NCBI RefSeq assembly: GCF_041080795.1
Contig: NZ_CP129674.1
Location: 2,232,001 to 2,296,000 of the forward strand
DNA: 64,000 nt
From: Bifidobacterium sp. WK041_4_12
GTDB lineage: Bacteria; Actinomycetota; Actinomycetes; Actinomycetales; Bifidobacteriaceae
Direction: 5' to 3'
Position numbers and translations under genes: made by a program. Below the pieces are notes generated by a model. That model searched no databases. It was not told the origin of the DNA and worked only from the letters and a program-made list of their open reading frames with translations. Below, piece by piece: positions 7,553-16,794 of this stretch (its first letter is position 1; the number at the start of each line of letters is the position of its first letter).

Positions 7553-9583
7553 TCAGCGCACTACTTGGAGAGTCTTTTGTGAGATGAATGCGGTGCGCAG
7601 TGACCATAGGATGCTGGCTGCATCGATGCCTTCCTGGATAAGCGCTCCAAGGACAACGGAAATAAGCCCGAATGCTGCAAGAACCATACACGCTGTTGCA
7701 ACAACCAGTCCTCCTACAACCGCCTGTAACATGATCTTACGCGTCATGCGGGCAATCTCAACAGCCGAAGGCACTCCGCCAATGTCATCGTTCATGATGA
7801 CCACCTGGGAGGATTGCGATGCCGCCGTGGATGACCCGTCAGTCATGGCGATGCCTACATTCGCAGCAGCAAGTACGGGTGCATCGTTGACACCGTCACC
7901 AACCATCATCGTTATCTCGGCATGATGTTTTACATCAGTTTCCGATTGTTCGGCACGGTTTGCATGAACCGCAGCGAATTTATCCTCCGGTAGCAGGGAC
8001 GCACGCACATCCTGGATGCCAACCTCCTTGGCCACGATCTGTGCCGAATCCATATGGTCGCCTGTAAGCATCGTTATCTTGTGGATGCCCAGCACGCGCA
8101 ATCTCTCGATGGATGCTCGGGCAGCCGGTCTCGGTACATCACGCAGAATAATCCTCGCGGCAGGCGTGCCATCGATGGAAACATATGCAGCCATCTCATT
8201 CAATGCAGCTTTGTCCCACTTGTTCCATTGACTCCGGCTCTGTTGGCTCCATTCATCTGATTTGCCTGGCAGCGACAAGCCATTTCCCACAACGAATTCA
8301 GCTCTGCCAACGCAAACGGTTTTTCCGTCTACAACCCCCTGTACACCTTGGCCTGGCTGCTCACGAATATCCGTTGCAAGCAATGTCTCCTTCCCTGTTC
8401 GTTCGGCAGCCGAAACAATGCCTTTGGCCAGAATATGCACCGAATTGCTTTCCAACGCCCCTGCAGCACAAAGTATCCATGTCGAATCTGTATGCTCAAA
8501 CCCCTCGGCCAGTTCAACCCTTGTCACCTGGGGTTGTTTGCTTGTAAGGGTTCCAGTTTTATCAAAGAAGATGTGGGTCACCTTCCCAAGCACTTCCAGG
8601 ATTTCCTGCCGTTTGATAATGATGGAGGACCGGGCCAAACGTCCGGTTCCTCCCATATATGCAACGGGTGCCGCGATAAGCAATGGGCATGGTGTCGCCA
8701 GCACAAGCACTTGTGGGAATCTGACCGGATTGCCGGTCAAAGCCCATGCCGCGCCTGCCAGGATCAGTGACAGAATCGTGAATGGAATCGCAAGGGTGTC
8801 GGCTGTTCGAACTATTGGCGCGCGCGACTCCCTTGCCGTTTTCACGAGGTCAAGGATGCGTTGGTACTGCGATTCGTTTGGAGGAGTCGCAACGCGCATG
8901 GCAAGCGCCATCTCTCCGTTGATGGATCCCGAAAGCACGTGCCCAGCCTTTCCGACATGCACAGGCATCGATTCCCCGTTGATTGCGGACATGTCAAGGG
9001 TGGCCCGATCGCTGAGAAGCTCACCATCGGAAGGAACTGTTTCACCAGGTCGGACGATGAGGACATCGCCCACCTTCACCTGGTCTATCTGTCGCACTTG
9101 CCAGGGAGAAGACAGCAGATCATTCCCTGTTCTCGTGACAACGTTTGCCGTTGCGGGTGCTGCATCGACCAAGGCAGTTAGGCTTTCCTGTGCGCGTCGC
9201 TGCGCATATATCTCGATCATCTCACCGGTACGAATCATCAGGCATACTAGCCAAGCAGCCCAGTATTCTCCCACCATTGCCGTTGATGCGATAGAGAGCA
9301 ACGCAAGAAGATCGACTCCAACTCTGCCCTTTCTGAAAGCAACGATCATCTCGTGAATCGTATCGATCGCTGTATAGACGACTAGAGCCACAATCAGCCA
9401 CACCGCTCCCTGATGCCAAGGTGTGCCCGGATTCCACAACCCCGCACTGCACACACCGACGAATGCAGTTACCGCCATAGCCGGGTAACGGGCAATCAAT
9501 CCACCTGCATGGGGGAGAAGGTCTGTCAAAGTCATATGGTCATGTTCTGCAAGTGTCGGTGCATCTCGTCGATTGTTGTTCAT
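7553..9583 (-). CDS. P1B-type heavy-metal ATPase with CPL motif
   Basis: The product, 676 residues from the preferred start, has the P-type ATPase signatures: the phosphorylation motif DKTGTLTSK (near residue 343), the hinge motif GDGVNDAPVLAAANVGIAM (near 560) and a membrane metal-site motif TPCPLLIAAPVA (near 305). The CPL form instead of CPC, and HI in place of the HP dipeptide in the nucleotide-binding domain (SVHILAKGI), set it apart from classical copper pumps. No N-terminal HMA domain is present. The ATG at 9583 has GAAGG 8 bp upstream; the longer frame to 9859 has no such support. It diverges from a TetR gene that may control it. Confidence 0.9.
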   Translation of the reverse strand: MNNNRRDAPTLAEHDHMTLTDLLPHAGGLIARYPAMAVTAFVGVCSAGLWNPGTPWHQGAVWLIVALVVYTAIDTIHEMIVAFRKGRVGVDLLALLSIASTAMVGEYWAAWLVCLMIRTGEMIEIYAQRRAQESLTALVDAAPATANVVTRTGNDLLSSPWQVRQIDQVKVGDVLIVRPGETVPSDGELLSDRATLDMSAINGESMPVHVGKAGHVLSGSINGEMALAMRVATPPNESQYQRILDLVKTARESRAPIVRTADTLAIPFTILSLILAGAAWALTGNPVRFPQVLVLATPCPLLIAAPVAYMGGTGRLARSSIIIKRQEILEVLGKVTHIFFDKTGTLTSKQPQVTRVELAEGFEHTDSTWILCAAGALESNSVHILAKGIVSAAERTGKETLLATDIREQPGQGVQGVVDGKTVCVGRAEFVVGNGLSLPGKSDEWSQQSRSQWNKWDKAALNEMAAYVSIDGTPAARIILRDVPRPAARASIERLRVLGIHKITMLTGDHMDSAQIVAKEVGIQDVRASLLPEDKFAAVHANRAEQSETDVKHHAEITMMVGDGVNDAPVLAAANVGIAMTDGSSTAASQSSQVVIMNDDIGGVPSAVEIARMTRKIMLQAVVGGLVVATACMVLAAFGLISVVLGALIQEGIDAASILWSLRTAFISQKTLQVVR

Positions 9584-9813
9584 TACGCATGCCTTCAGTA
9601 ATTCATTAATTGTATTGCGAGTGTTCACTACCGGATGGGTTGTTCTATACTGAATTGTTAATTGTGTGGTTATGCGATCGCAACAAACAATGTGGTGTGT
9701 TTGTTCGATATCGGACACTTCTGCGTAGTTGTATGGGATGAAAGCACGGTTGCAGGAAATGCGGTCGTGCAAACTGGGGAACTCCCTATGCAGGGAGCAT
9801 AAAGGTGGGAAGC

Positions 9814-10434
9814 ATGTCAAGAACCGTACTTGATCCGGACAGGCGTCGGCAACGGACACAGCAGGCGATCTTCGATGCCTTCGCCGGACTGTTCGCAGTG
9901 GAAAACTACTCTGATATCACCGTGCAGCAGATCATCCGCGAAGCGAACATAGGCCGCAGCACCTTCTATGACCATTACCAGTCAAAGGAGGATCTGCTTG
10001 ACGACCTGTGCGTCGACATGTTTCACCATGTCGCTTCGCCACGACCTAGTACCTTGCAGGATCATGGATTTGAGCAGCGTCCCGGCGAACTGATGCCCGC
10101 ACTCACACACCTGCTTTTTCATCTTCGTGAAGACAACGCCAGACTTCGCGGATTGCTTACAGGCACCAGTTCGGGACTGTTTCTCAAGAAGATCAAACCC
10201 TACCTGCATGCTCTGGTGAAAGACGAACTTCGAGCCGACCAGCACTGCTATCTATGTGATGAGGTTCCCGAGGACTTTCTCATCAACCACATCGTAGGAT
10301 GCTTCACCACTGCTGTGGATTGGTGGGCTTCCCATGATTTCAAGGAATCACCCATCACATTGAATTCATATCTTTGCACGCTTCTGCCAGCGGAAATCAC
10401 TGCAGGCGAACATACCAGCATCCACAAGAAATGA
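9814..10434 (+). CDS. TetR-family transcriptional regulator
   Basis: The N-terminal 60 residues form a TetR DNA-binding domain (TQQAIFDAFAGLFAV, ITVQQIIREANIGRSTFYDH, YQSKEDLLDD); the remaining 140 form the ligand-binding bundle. ATG 9814 is preceded by AAAGGTGGGA at a good distance, better than GTG 9805. It is divergent from the P1B ATPase, with 230 bp between them, including a perfect TGCGATCGCA palindrome at 9673-9682 that could be its operator. It is followed after 10 bp by an aldo/keto reductase and probably forms an operon with it. Confidence 0.9.
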   Translation: MSRTVLDPDRRRQRTQQAIFDAFAGLFAVENYSDITVQQIIREANIGRSTFYDHYQSKEDLLDDLCVDMFHHVASPRPSTLQDHGFEQRPGELMPALTHLLFHLREDNARLRGLLTGTSSGLFLKKIKPYLHALVKDELRADQHCYLCDEVPEDFLINHIVGCFTTAVDWWASHDFKESPITLNSYLCTLLPAEITAGEHTSIHKK

Positions 10435-10444
10435 GGAATATTGA

Positions 10445-11398
10445 GTGAAAAACATACCTATAGGAACCGCCGACATGGCCGCGTCACGTATTGCTCTTGG
10501 CGTGATGCGCATGGACGTACTGAATAAATACGATGCCGCGAACGTTCTGAACACCGTGCTGAAGCGCGGCGTGAATTTCTTCGATACGGCCGACATCTAT
10601 GGATTCGGCGCGGGTCACGCCCATGCGAGTTCTGAGGTGTTCGGAACTGCACTGAAAGACACCGGCGTGGAGCGATCAGATGTCTTCATTCAAACGAAAT
10701 TTGGCATACTGATCGATTATTCCAATGGCAGTGCCCGCCGCTACGACTCGTCCGTCAAGAATCTAACGGAATCGCTGGATGGAGAACTCGTCGCATTGGG
10801 AACCGACTATGTCGACAGCGTGCTCATGCACCGCCCAGATCCACTCGTTGACGCAGATGAGTTCGCCAATGTCATTGATACACTGATCAGCTCCGGCAAA
10901 GTGCGTCATGTCGGCGTGAGCAACATGGACCCCTGGCAGATCGAGTATCTGCAGTCTTCCTTGAAGACCCATATTCAAGTAGACCAGTTGCAGTTTGGGC
11001 TGATGCACACGCCAATCATTGATGCCGGGATACACGTGAACATGTCTGACGACGATGCAATCAGCCGCGAGGGTGGCATCCTGCCATATTCACGACTACG
11101 CAACATCACCATTCAGGCGTGGAGTCCCTTCCAATCCGACACCCAGTACGGCGCGTTCATTGGAAATCCGCATTTCCCGGAACTGAACAATGAGCTTGAC
11201 CGACAGGCACAGAAACACAACACCACACTGAATGCAATCGCTACGGCATGGGTACTGTATCACCCTGCAAACATACAGATCATCCTCGGATCGATGAACC
11301 CGCAACGGCTGTCACAGATGATCGACGGTGATACCGTTCAGCTCGAACGTCAGGACTGGTGGGATCTGTACAAGGCAGCAGGTCATCGGGTGCCTTGA
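10445..11398 (+). CDS. Aldo/keto reductase (YdhF-like)
   Basis: The 317-residue enzyme has the full NADPH-dependent aldo/keto reductase tetrad: Asp47 and Tyr52 (FFDTADIYGFG), Lys85 (QTKFG) and His129 (LMHRPD), plus the C-terminal cofactor loop (ILGSMNPQR, giving S and R contacts). Overall order resembles the oxidoreductase YdhF of E. coli. It starts with GTG 10 bp after the TetR stop. The pair probably responds to a small electrophile or aldehyde; the substrate cannot be told from the sequence. A weak hairpin (arms 11432-11439 and 11447-11454) follows. Confidence 0.92.
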   Translation: MKNIPIGTADMAASRIALGVMRMDVLNKYDAANVLNTVLKRGVNFFDTADIYGFGAGHAHASSEVFGTALKDTGVERSDVFIQTKFGILIDYSNGSARRYDSSVKNLTESLDGELVALGTDYVDSVLMHRPDPLVDADEFANVIDTLISSGKVRHVGVSNMDPWQIEYLQSSLKTHIQVDQLQFGLMHTPIIDAGIHVNMSDDDAISREGGILPYSRLRNITIQAWSPFQSDTQYGAFIGNPHFPELNNELDRQAQKHNTTLNAIATAWVLYHPANIQIILGSMNPQRLSQMIDGDTVQLERQDWWDLYKAAGHRVP

Positions 11399-11595
11399 AA
11401 TCCGCTCGCTCCGGTGAACCGTACCCCATTGTTGAATTGGAATATTCAATTCAATGAGTGGAGTGCGATTTTCATGCCTGTGAATCGTGTAAGAAAAGAA
11501 GATTATGACTTTAAGTTGACAGCTTTTAGCTTGATCGTCAAGGTATAGGGGAGACGTTCGACTGCTTAAGAGCTTGCGATTTCCGAGGATGTAGC

Positions 11596-12189
11596 GTGAC
11601 AGTTGATTTTGACGTATCGCACCCATGGCATGGAAGAACTGGCGATGAGCGGAAAATGATCGCATGGATCGAAGACGAAGCTTTCGGCCTGTCGCTATCA
11701 AGTTGGCCGCGGGAGGACCCTGTCCTAGTGGTCGTGAAATATGGTCTTTCGAACGGAAGCCTGCTAGTGAGATGGTGCAGTGAATACCGCAGTGCAGGTG
11801 GCCATTTCGCCGATCTTCTAGAAAGGGATCGTGGAGCGGGAGTCCCGTTTCAACAGGTTGGGTACGGATTTTCCCGAATCTCCCCGAAAGGAGGAATAGT
11901 TCCTCCACTGATTCGCCCGTCAGATTGGCATTTCAGGCCAAACCTGCGCACAATCCTGAGCACTGTCTTGGCTGCCACTCTCTGGCCGAACTCGCCCAAC
12001 AAACACATGTGTATATGCCGATGCCAGCACCCATTCGGGCTTCTTAAGAAAATCCTGGCAATCAATGGCTCCTGTCGGGTCTCGCCACGGGCGCAGGATA
12101 CAAAAGATAGTAATAGTAAGAGGAACGTGCCTGGGTGGACTAGATTACGGACAGCGACCATTGTGTTTGCAGTGTCAGTGGACATTTGA
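11596..12189 (+). CDS. Hypothetical protein, doubtful
   Basis: An open frame of 197 codons starts with GTG (GAGGA about 8 bp upstream). Its first 120 codons look compositionally like a protein (MIAWIEDEAFGLSLSSWPRE, SEYRSAGGHFADLLERDRG), but the last 70 residues are basic and irregular and overlap the end of a pseudogene on the other strand. I recognise no domain. It may be a truncated gene fused to non-coding sequence, or not a gene. Confidence 0.28.
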   Translation: MTVDFDVSHPWHGRTGDERKMIAWIEDEAFGLSLSSWPREDPVLVVVKYGLSNGSLLVRWCSEYRSAGGHFADLLERDRGAGVPFQQVGYGFSRISPKGGIVPPLIRPSDWHFRPNLRTILSTVLAATLWPNSPNKHMCICRCQHPFGLLKKILAINGSCRVSPRAQDTKDSNSKRNVPGWTRLRTATIVFAVSVDI

Positions 12190-12538
12190 CATGTAGCGAT
12201 GTGATTTTTCTGTCGTCGTTGCGGAGCGCAGCGTCTGCTCCTGTGATGGCGAAGAGTCTTCCTGTTGTGCTGCGTCCTGCAACCGCACATTCAATGGCGT
12301 ATTGCGCTGACTTGACGTGGTGAATGCTCCAGACACGGTGAAGTTCTGCGTTACGGGCGAAGTAGGTGTCGAAGAAATCTTAAGTCTTGTCGATTCCCGT
12401 CGATCTTTCGCCTCGTCCGGAGGTGAAGGATGCATCTGGGGCAAAGAGCTGTACCGGTTCCGTGAAATCCCTCTCGTCCTGGCCTGCGGTGTTTGACAGT
12501 GAGAAGTAGTGGTTGAGAACACCGCTGGAAGGGGTCAT
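12186..12538 (-). pseudogene. SnoaL/NTF2-like protein, broken by a stop codon
   Basis: From an ATG at 12538 the minus strand reads a typical nuclear-transport-factor-2-like (SnoaL-like) small cone-shaped domain: FTEPVQLFAPDASFTSGRGE, then DFFDTYFARNAELHRVWSIH, then YAIECAVAGRSTTGRLFAIT. A TAA at 12380-12382 interrupts it in the middle, between STGIDKT and DFFDTYF. Members usually act as small hydrolases, cyclases or binding proteins of around 120 residues, matching this length. The rest of the frame is intact, so the inactivation looks recent. Confidence 0.65.
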
Positions 12539-12899
12539 GCGATATTTTTCTTTTTCTTGGATGCGTTCTGTTCCAATCGAATGTCGTGCTTCGCATGTGT
12601 CAGGTGTTTATACAGTAGGATAATTCAAGTTCTCACGCTTGCGGGGAAGGGTAAGGAGCACAGCAAGGCATTCTGCGCCATCGCGGCGGGACCTGATATG
12701 GTCTGGAAACGGGACGGGAATGAATGCGCGTGCAGTGTCTTTGAATCCCTGCAACTGGTTCACCATTAATGTCTGCTATGTCGAGAACATATTGCAGGTC
12801 GAATGAGTGGAATTCTCTGCCGTCTAGCCCATTCAAATATCTTGTTTCCTCAAACGCTGAGGTAGTCCGATCATGCAGGTATTCATTCATGAATACTGT
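12539..12899. other. No supported gene
   Basis: Open frames on both strands are short and lack recognisable motifs or ribosome binding sites. I see no clear promoter or terminator beyond AT-rich patches. Confidence 0.4.
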
Positions 12900-13730
12900 T
12901 TATCCGTGGATGCCGAATGCCATGCCAATCAGCCATGCGAACAGCATAGTCGATAGCCCCATGAGGACGTTGCGCAATATGGCCTTTCCTAGTGCTGCCC
13001 CGCCAATTCTTGCTGAAATGCTACCCGTAATGAGAAGAGCTATGGCAACGGAAAGCACTATGAGGAAAACCCTCAACGGGAAAGAAACCGGGATCAATGA
13101 AAACAGCATGGGAATGATTCCGCCACTGACGAATGACAGGAAAGATGAGTATGCGGCCTGCCAGGGACTCGTCAGCTCATCCGGATTTATGCCTAACTCG
13201 TCGGTAGCATGGGCACGCAAGGCATCATATTGCATTGCTTCGAATGCCGCTCGTCTGGATGTGTTGGCGGAGATGCCCTTAGCCTCATATATGTGAGCCA
13301 GCTCGTCAAGTTCTTCAACTGGAAGGTTTTCCAACTCCCAGCGCTCCTTATCGAGGAGTGCGCGTTCTGTATCACGCTGTGCGCTCACGGATACATACTC
13401 TCCTCCGGCCATGGAGAAGGAGCCTGCCGCAAGGGCTGCAAGGCCTGCGACGAGCAGCGAACGGGGATTGCTGTCTGCTCCGGCCACGCCTATGATCGTG
13501 CCGGCGACGGACACGATGCCGTCGTTGGCGCCAAGGACGCCGGCACGAAGCCAATTCAACTTGCTGGATGTACCCCTGGTATCATGCAACTCACCTGGGT
13601 GAGAGAGAGCGGTTTTGCCACTCATCTTGTTTGGCTGTTGCTGACTTATCCACCCACCGTAATCCTTATCAGGAATCGGGAATGATTCCGTAACGTCTTT
13701 ATCGACGGCATTTTCCTTATGGTCATCCAT
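12900..13730 (-). CDS. VIT1/CCC1-family iron/manganese transporter
   Basis: The product (276 residues from ATG 13730) has a hydrophilic N-terminal extension of about 55 residues and then a VIT fold. The diagnostic start is LNWLRAGVLGANDGIVSVAG, followed by a Gly/Ala-rich helix (AALAAGSFSMAGGEYVSVSA), a cytoplasmic acidic segment (ERALLDKERWELENLPVEEL) and two C-terminal hairpin helices. Bacterial members move Fe2+ or Mn2+ across the cytoplasmic membrane, usually as exporters or detoxifiers. The longer frame starts with TTG and is less likely. Other iron and redox genes follow on both strands. Confidence 0.9.
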   Translation of the reverse strand: MDDHKENAVDKDVTESFPIPDKDYGGWISQQQPNKMSGKTALSHPGELHDTRGTSSKLNWLRAGVLGANDGIVSVAGTIIGVAGADSNPRSLLVAGLAALAAGSFSMAGGEYVSVSAQRDTERALLDKERWELENLPVEELDELAHIYEAKGISANTSRRAAFEAMQYDALRAHATDELGINPDELTSPWQAAYSSFLSFVSGGIIPMLFSLIPVSFPLRVFLIVLSVAIALLITGSISARIGGAALGKAILRNVLMGLSTMLFAWLIGMAFGIHG

Positions 13731-14160
13731 GGGTTCACCATTCAATCATGGAACAGCTGCGGTTGCGCTGTCTTGTCTTCTACGTTTTCGCCTGCACTAC
13801 TAAAACATCGTATTCATCATTCGTGTCGTTTGGTTAGTGTCGGACATATTGCAAAGAGTGTCCGGGGCCAGGCTGCGGATGACATTGAGTCAAGACGCTT
13901 AAATCTGTAAGTTGCAGCCTCAAGCATCCTGATTCTTAGATTTTTCTGAGTATGAAACATGTAGTTTGTTGCTCGGTGACATATAGAAGATGTTCATGGA
14001 ATCCGATGGCACTGCTAAGAAACCACCCATGAAACATGAAAGTCAGCGAATCAGAATACTCTCAGCGGATGATGTGATGTACACGATACGGATCGCTCAC
14101 GGATGTGAATGACTTTCGCAGTGGTCGGGACCGGAGTATCAATGGCAGAAAGTGGATGCA
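13731..14160. other. Divergent intergenic region
   Basis: About 430 bp separate the divergent VIT transporter and the FMN-binding protein gene. Promoters for both should lie here. I could not identify convincing -35/-10 pairs, an iron-box palindrome or an RNA structure by eye. Confidence 0.35.
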
Positions 14161-14673
14161 ATGAAAAGACAAGGTAAGATGGCAATAACCGCAGTATCGT
14201 TGTTGGCGCTTTCAGTTGATGTAGCGGCGATATTTGTCGTACCAGAGTTACGCATGCGATATGCAGATGCGTCTTTGACTTCAACGCAAGCCGCAGGGCA
14301 AACTGCCACGCAGGCAGGCAGTTCAAGCGGTGAGAATAGCTCACCAAGCAGCTCGACCCCCTCTTCAAGTTCATCGGTATCCTCGAGTCTGAAGGATGGA
14401 ACATATTCGGGAGCGGTTGTCTCTACCAATAGAGGTGATTTCCAAGTGGATTTGACAGTATCTGGTGGGAAGGTAACCAATGTCGAAGTCTTGGAATATC
14501 CGCAGGATCCGACATCCCAGTCCATCAACGAGCAAGCCATTCCAGTGTATGTCAAAGAAGCCTTGGCAGCGCAGAGCGCTCAAATTCAACTCGTTTCTGG
14601 CGCAACCGAAACCTTCAATGGATTCACCGGATCGCTGCAGGATGCCATCAATCAGGCCCAGGGTTCAAAATGA
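14161..14673 (+). CDS. Membrane-anchored FMN-binding domain protein
   Basis: The 170-residue protein has an N-terminal hydrophobic anchor (AITAVSLLALSVDVAAIFVV), a Ser/Thr/Gln-rich linker (about residues 40-78) and a C-terminal FMN-binding domain (DGTYSGAVVSTNRGDFQVDL to the end). Near residue 149 it carries SGAT, the motif in which threonine receives FMN covalently through ApbE. It is therefore probably an extracytosolic flavoprotein that carries electrons at the outer face of the membrane. ATG 14161 has AGAAAGTGG upstream. Its stop overlaps the ApbE start by 4 bp. Confidence 0.87.
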   Translation: MKRQGKMAITAVSLLALSVDVAAIFVVPELRMRYADASLTSTQAAGQTATQAGSSSGENSSPSSSTPSSSSSVSSSLKDGTYSGAVVSTNRGDFQVDLTVSGGKVTNVEVLEYPQDPTSQSINEQAIPVYVKEALAAQSAQIQLVSGATETFNGFTGSLQDAINQAQGSK

Positions 14674-15449
14674 ACACGTACGTTCTTAATGTGATGAACC
14701 TTCCCTTTACCATTATGGTTAATTCCATATCGAAAGATCTCAAAATTGAGAAGACGGTCAAGACCATCCACAGCCTTCTGATCGATGCAGATCGACGCTT
14801 CTCCCCGTTCAAGGCAAACTCTATGGTAAGCCGCTTCCAACATGGTGACCATGACGTGCTGTCAGACGAGGATTTTCAAGAAGTGTATCTCAAGACTCTT
14901 TTGGCACAGGTTGAAACAGATGGACTTTTCGACCCATTCTACTCAGGCGTGTATGACCCTACTGGATTGGTGAAGGGATGGATCGTTGAAACTGCGTTCA
15001 ATCAGGTTCTGGAGCCTTTGTTGCGTACTGGTCAGGTCACGGCCGCGGCCATCAATGCGGGAGGAGACATGATCGTTTCCGCCAATGCATTTCAGACTGC
15101 CTGGACAGTAGGCATTGAGAATCCATGTGACCCCCACCACTATGTGGCAGCATTCCCACTGCGTTCTGGAGCTGTCGCCACATCAGGAAGCAGCAAACGA
15201 GGCGAACATATCAAACGTGCACATCATGACATCGTACAGTCGACGGTCATTGCCGATTCATTGGTCGATGCCGACGTTTGGACCACCGCCCTGTTTGCAG
15301 CCTCTCGTGACGACATCCCCCATCTCATAGCGGAGCATGCGCTTACGGCCTTTCTCGTCACTGATTCAGGACAGTATCAAAATTATTCACATGGCACGCT
15401 CGTAGACGCATCGTCAATATCCAGTCATGATAAGGAGTTCTGGCGATGA
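14670..15449 (+). CDS. apbE: ApbE-family FAD:protein FMN transferase
   Basis: The 259-residue product shows ApbE family marks: DRRFSPFKANSMVSRF near the N-terminus, YDPTGLVKGWIVE (the substrate-binding loop), INAGGDMIV, and the metal-binding segment near the end, VIADSLVDADVWTTALF. ApbE enzymes transfer FMN from FAD to a threonine of partner proteins, here very probably the FMN-binding protein encoded just upstream. No signal peptide or lipobox is present, whereas many ApbE enzymes are secreted lipoproteins, so transfer may happen inside the cell. It overlaps its neighbours by ATGA on both sides. Confidence 0.92.
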   Translation: MNTYVLNVMNLPFTIMVNSISKDLKIEKTVKTIHSLLIDADRRFSPFKANSMVSRFQHGDHDVLSDEDFQEVYLKTLLAQVETDGLFDPFYSGVYDPTGLVKGWIVETAFNQVLEPLLRTGQVTAAAINAGGDMIVSANAFQTAWTVGIENPCDPHHYVAAFPLRSGAVATSGSSKRGEHIKRAHHDIVQSTVIADSLVDADVWTTALFAASRDDIPHLIAEHALTAFLVTDSGQYQNYSHGTLVDASSISSHDKEFWR

Positions 15450-16762
15450 AACACCTATCGACACGCATACTCCTAACATGGATGATCCTACTGTTTATTG
15501 TGCCCGCGCCCATGGTGCTGATGCTTTCGACGACCTTGCCAACGTTGTATTTACACAATATGGTCGGCATCCAACTTGGTGTCATTGCATACTCATGGAT
15601 GCTTGCCGCCATGTATCTTGGCACTCGTCCTCGATGGGTGGACAGAAGTGTCGGGTTACCACATGTATATGTGGTTCATGGGGTGATGGGACTTATGGCG
15701 ATTACCCTCGCAGTCCTGCATCGCCAACTTTCCCTTTCGTCGGGGTGGATCAAGAGAACTGGCGATTGGGCACTTATGCTGTTCATCGCACTTGCAGTCT
15801 GGTCATGCGTGTTCATGGCAGGTTGGCTTACTTCACGCTTACGGTGGCTCGAACTGTTGAAACATTGGCTCGAACACCTCGCAAGGCATGAACTTTCAGT
15901 ATGGCTTCACCGGCTTAATCTCATAGCCGTAGTCCTCGTGTTCATCCACGTTCAGCTCATCAACTACATAGCATCACAACGAATTTTCATGGCAGTGTTC
16001 GATACTGTTACCATACTGGTATTCACACTATATGTTCTTGAAAAAATGCGTCTTCATTTCATTTCCATAACGGGACGGATCACTGGAACTCGCATGATAG
16101 CTCACAAGGTTCATGAAATAGCAGTTGCGATTCCACGTCAGCATGGTATGGATTGGGAAGCCGGAGACTTCGCATTCATCCGTTTTCCCGATAGTGACGG
16201 CTTGCGGGAATACCATCCGTTCTCGATAGTGAACGCACCTCTCGATCACCGGAACCATGGGGTGGCAAGACGCAATCTTCCCAATGCAGTGACACTATTT
16301 TTTGCTATTCGTGAAGATGGCGATTTCACACGTCGAATGGGTGCGTTGCCACCAGGAACGGTTGTTGACATGTTGCCGCCATACGGGCGCTACCGACGCT
16401 TCGTTGAAGAGCATGCACACAATGCCCCCATGATTCTTATTGCGGGTGGTATTGGCATCACGCCACTGATTGCCGTGCTTGAGCACTATGGGCCGCGTGT
16501 TTCGACCTTCGTGTACACGGCCAGGCGAGGTCAGATGCTGCCGTATACCAGTTATCTGCGATACTGGGCCGAGACGAGTCACATGCGTTCAATCATCTCC
16601 GAGCATCGGATACCGCCATCGCGAATAAGGAATGAGGTGATTGTCCGACACGCGATCTATCTCATAGCCGGCCCTATGCCCATGCAGCGCATGTGGTCCA
16701 AGTATTTGTGTTCCCAGGGCATTCCGGCAGATGACATATACGCCGAACCCTTCTCCTGGTAA
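15446..16762 (+). CDS. Ferric-reductase-like membrane oxidoreductase with FAD/NAD(P) domain
   Basis: The 438-residue protein joins an N-terminal membrane part to a C-terminal ferredoxin-reductase-like part. The membrane part has about six helices, with histidines in VVHGVMG, AVLHRQL, WLHRL and VFIHVQL that could ligate heme as in ferric reductases and NOX enzymes. The C-terminal part contains the FAD-binding HPFSIVNAP and the nucleotide-binding AGGIGITPL. It would pass electrons from cytosolic NAD(P)H across the membrane, probably to the flavinylated protein made from the same operon. It is the last of three overlapping genes. Confidence 0.9.
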   Translation: MKHLSTRILLTWMILLFIVPAPMVLMLSTTLPTLYLHNMVGIQLGVIAYSWMLAAMYLGTRPRWVDRSVGLPHVYVVHGVMGLMAITLAVLHRQLSLSSGWIKRTGDWALMLFIALAVWSCVFMAGWLTSRLRWLELLKHWLEHLARHELSVWLHRLNLIAVVLVFIHVQLINYIASQRIFMAVFDTVTILVFTLYVLEKMRLHFISITGRITGTRMIAHKVHEIAVAIPRQHGMDWEAGDFAFIRFPDSDGLREYHPFSIVNAPLDHRNHGVARRNLPNAVTLFFAIREDGDFTRRMGALPPGTVVDMLPPYGRYRRFVEEHAHNAPMILIAGGIGITPLIAVLEHYGPRVSTFVYTARRGQMLPYTSYLRYWAETSHMRSIISEHRIPPSRIRNEVIVRHAIYLIAGPMPMQRMWSKYLCSQGIPADDIYAEPFSW

Positions 16763-16773
16763 AAGAAGCGACA

Positions 16774-16794
16774 GACCAAAGACTGGTCATTTTT
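16774..16794 (+). terminator. Short hairpin with T-run after the electron-transfer operon
   Basis: GACCA (16774-16778) and TGGTC (16784-16788) form a short stem followed by ATTTTT, 11 bp after the operon stop. The stem is short, so this is a weak rho-independent terminator at best. Confidence 0.4.

Noticed and set aside
8262..9356. 364-codon plus-strand frame
   Set aside because: Antisense to the second P1B ATPase, whose domain motifs are unmistakable.
11312..11908. 198-codon minus-strand frame
   Set aside because: Overlaps the end of the intact aldo/keto reductase and shows no domain.
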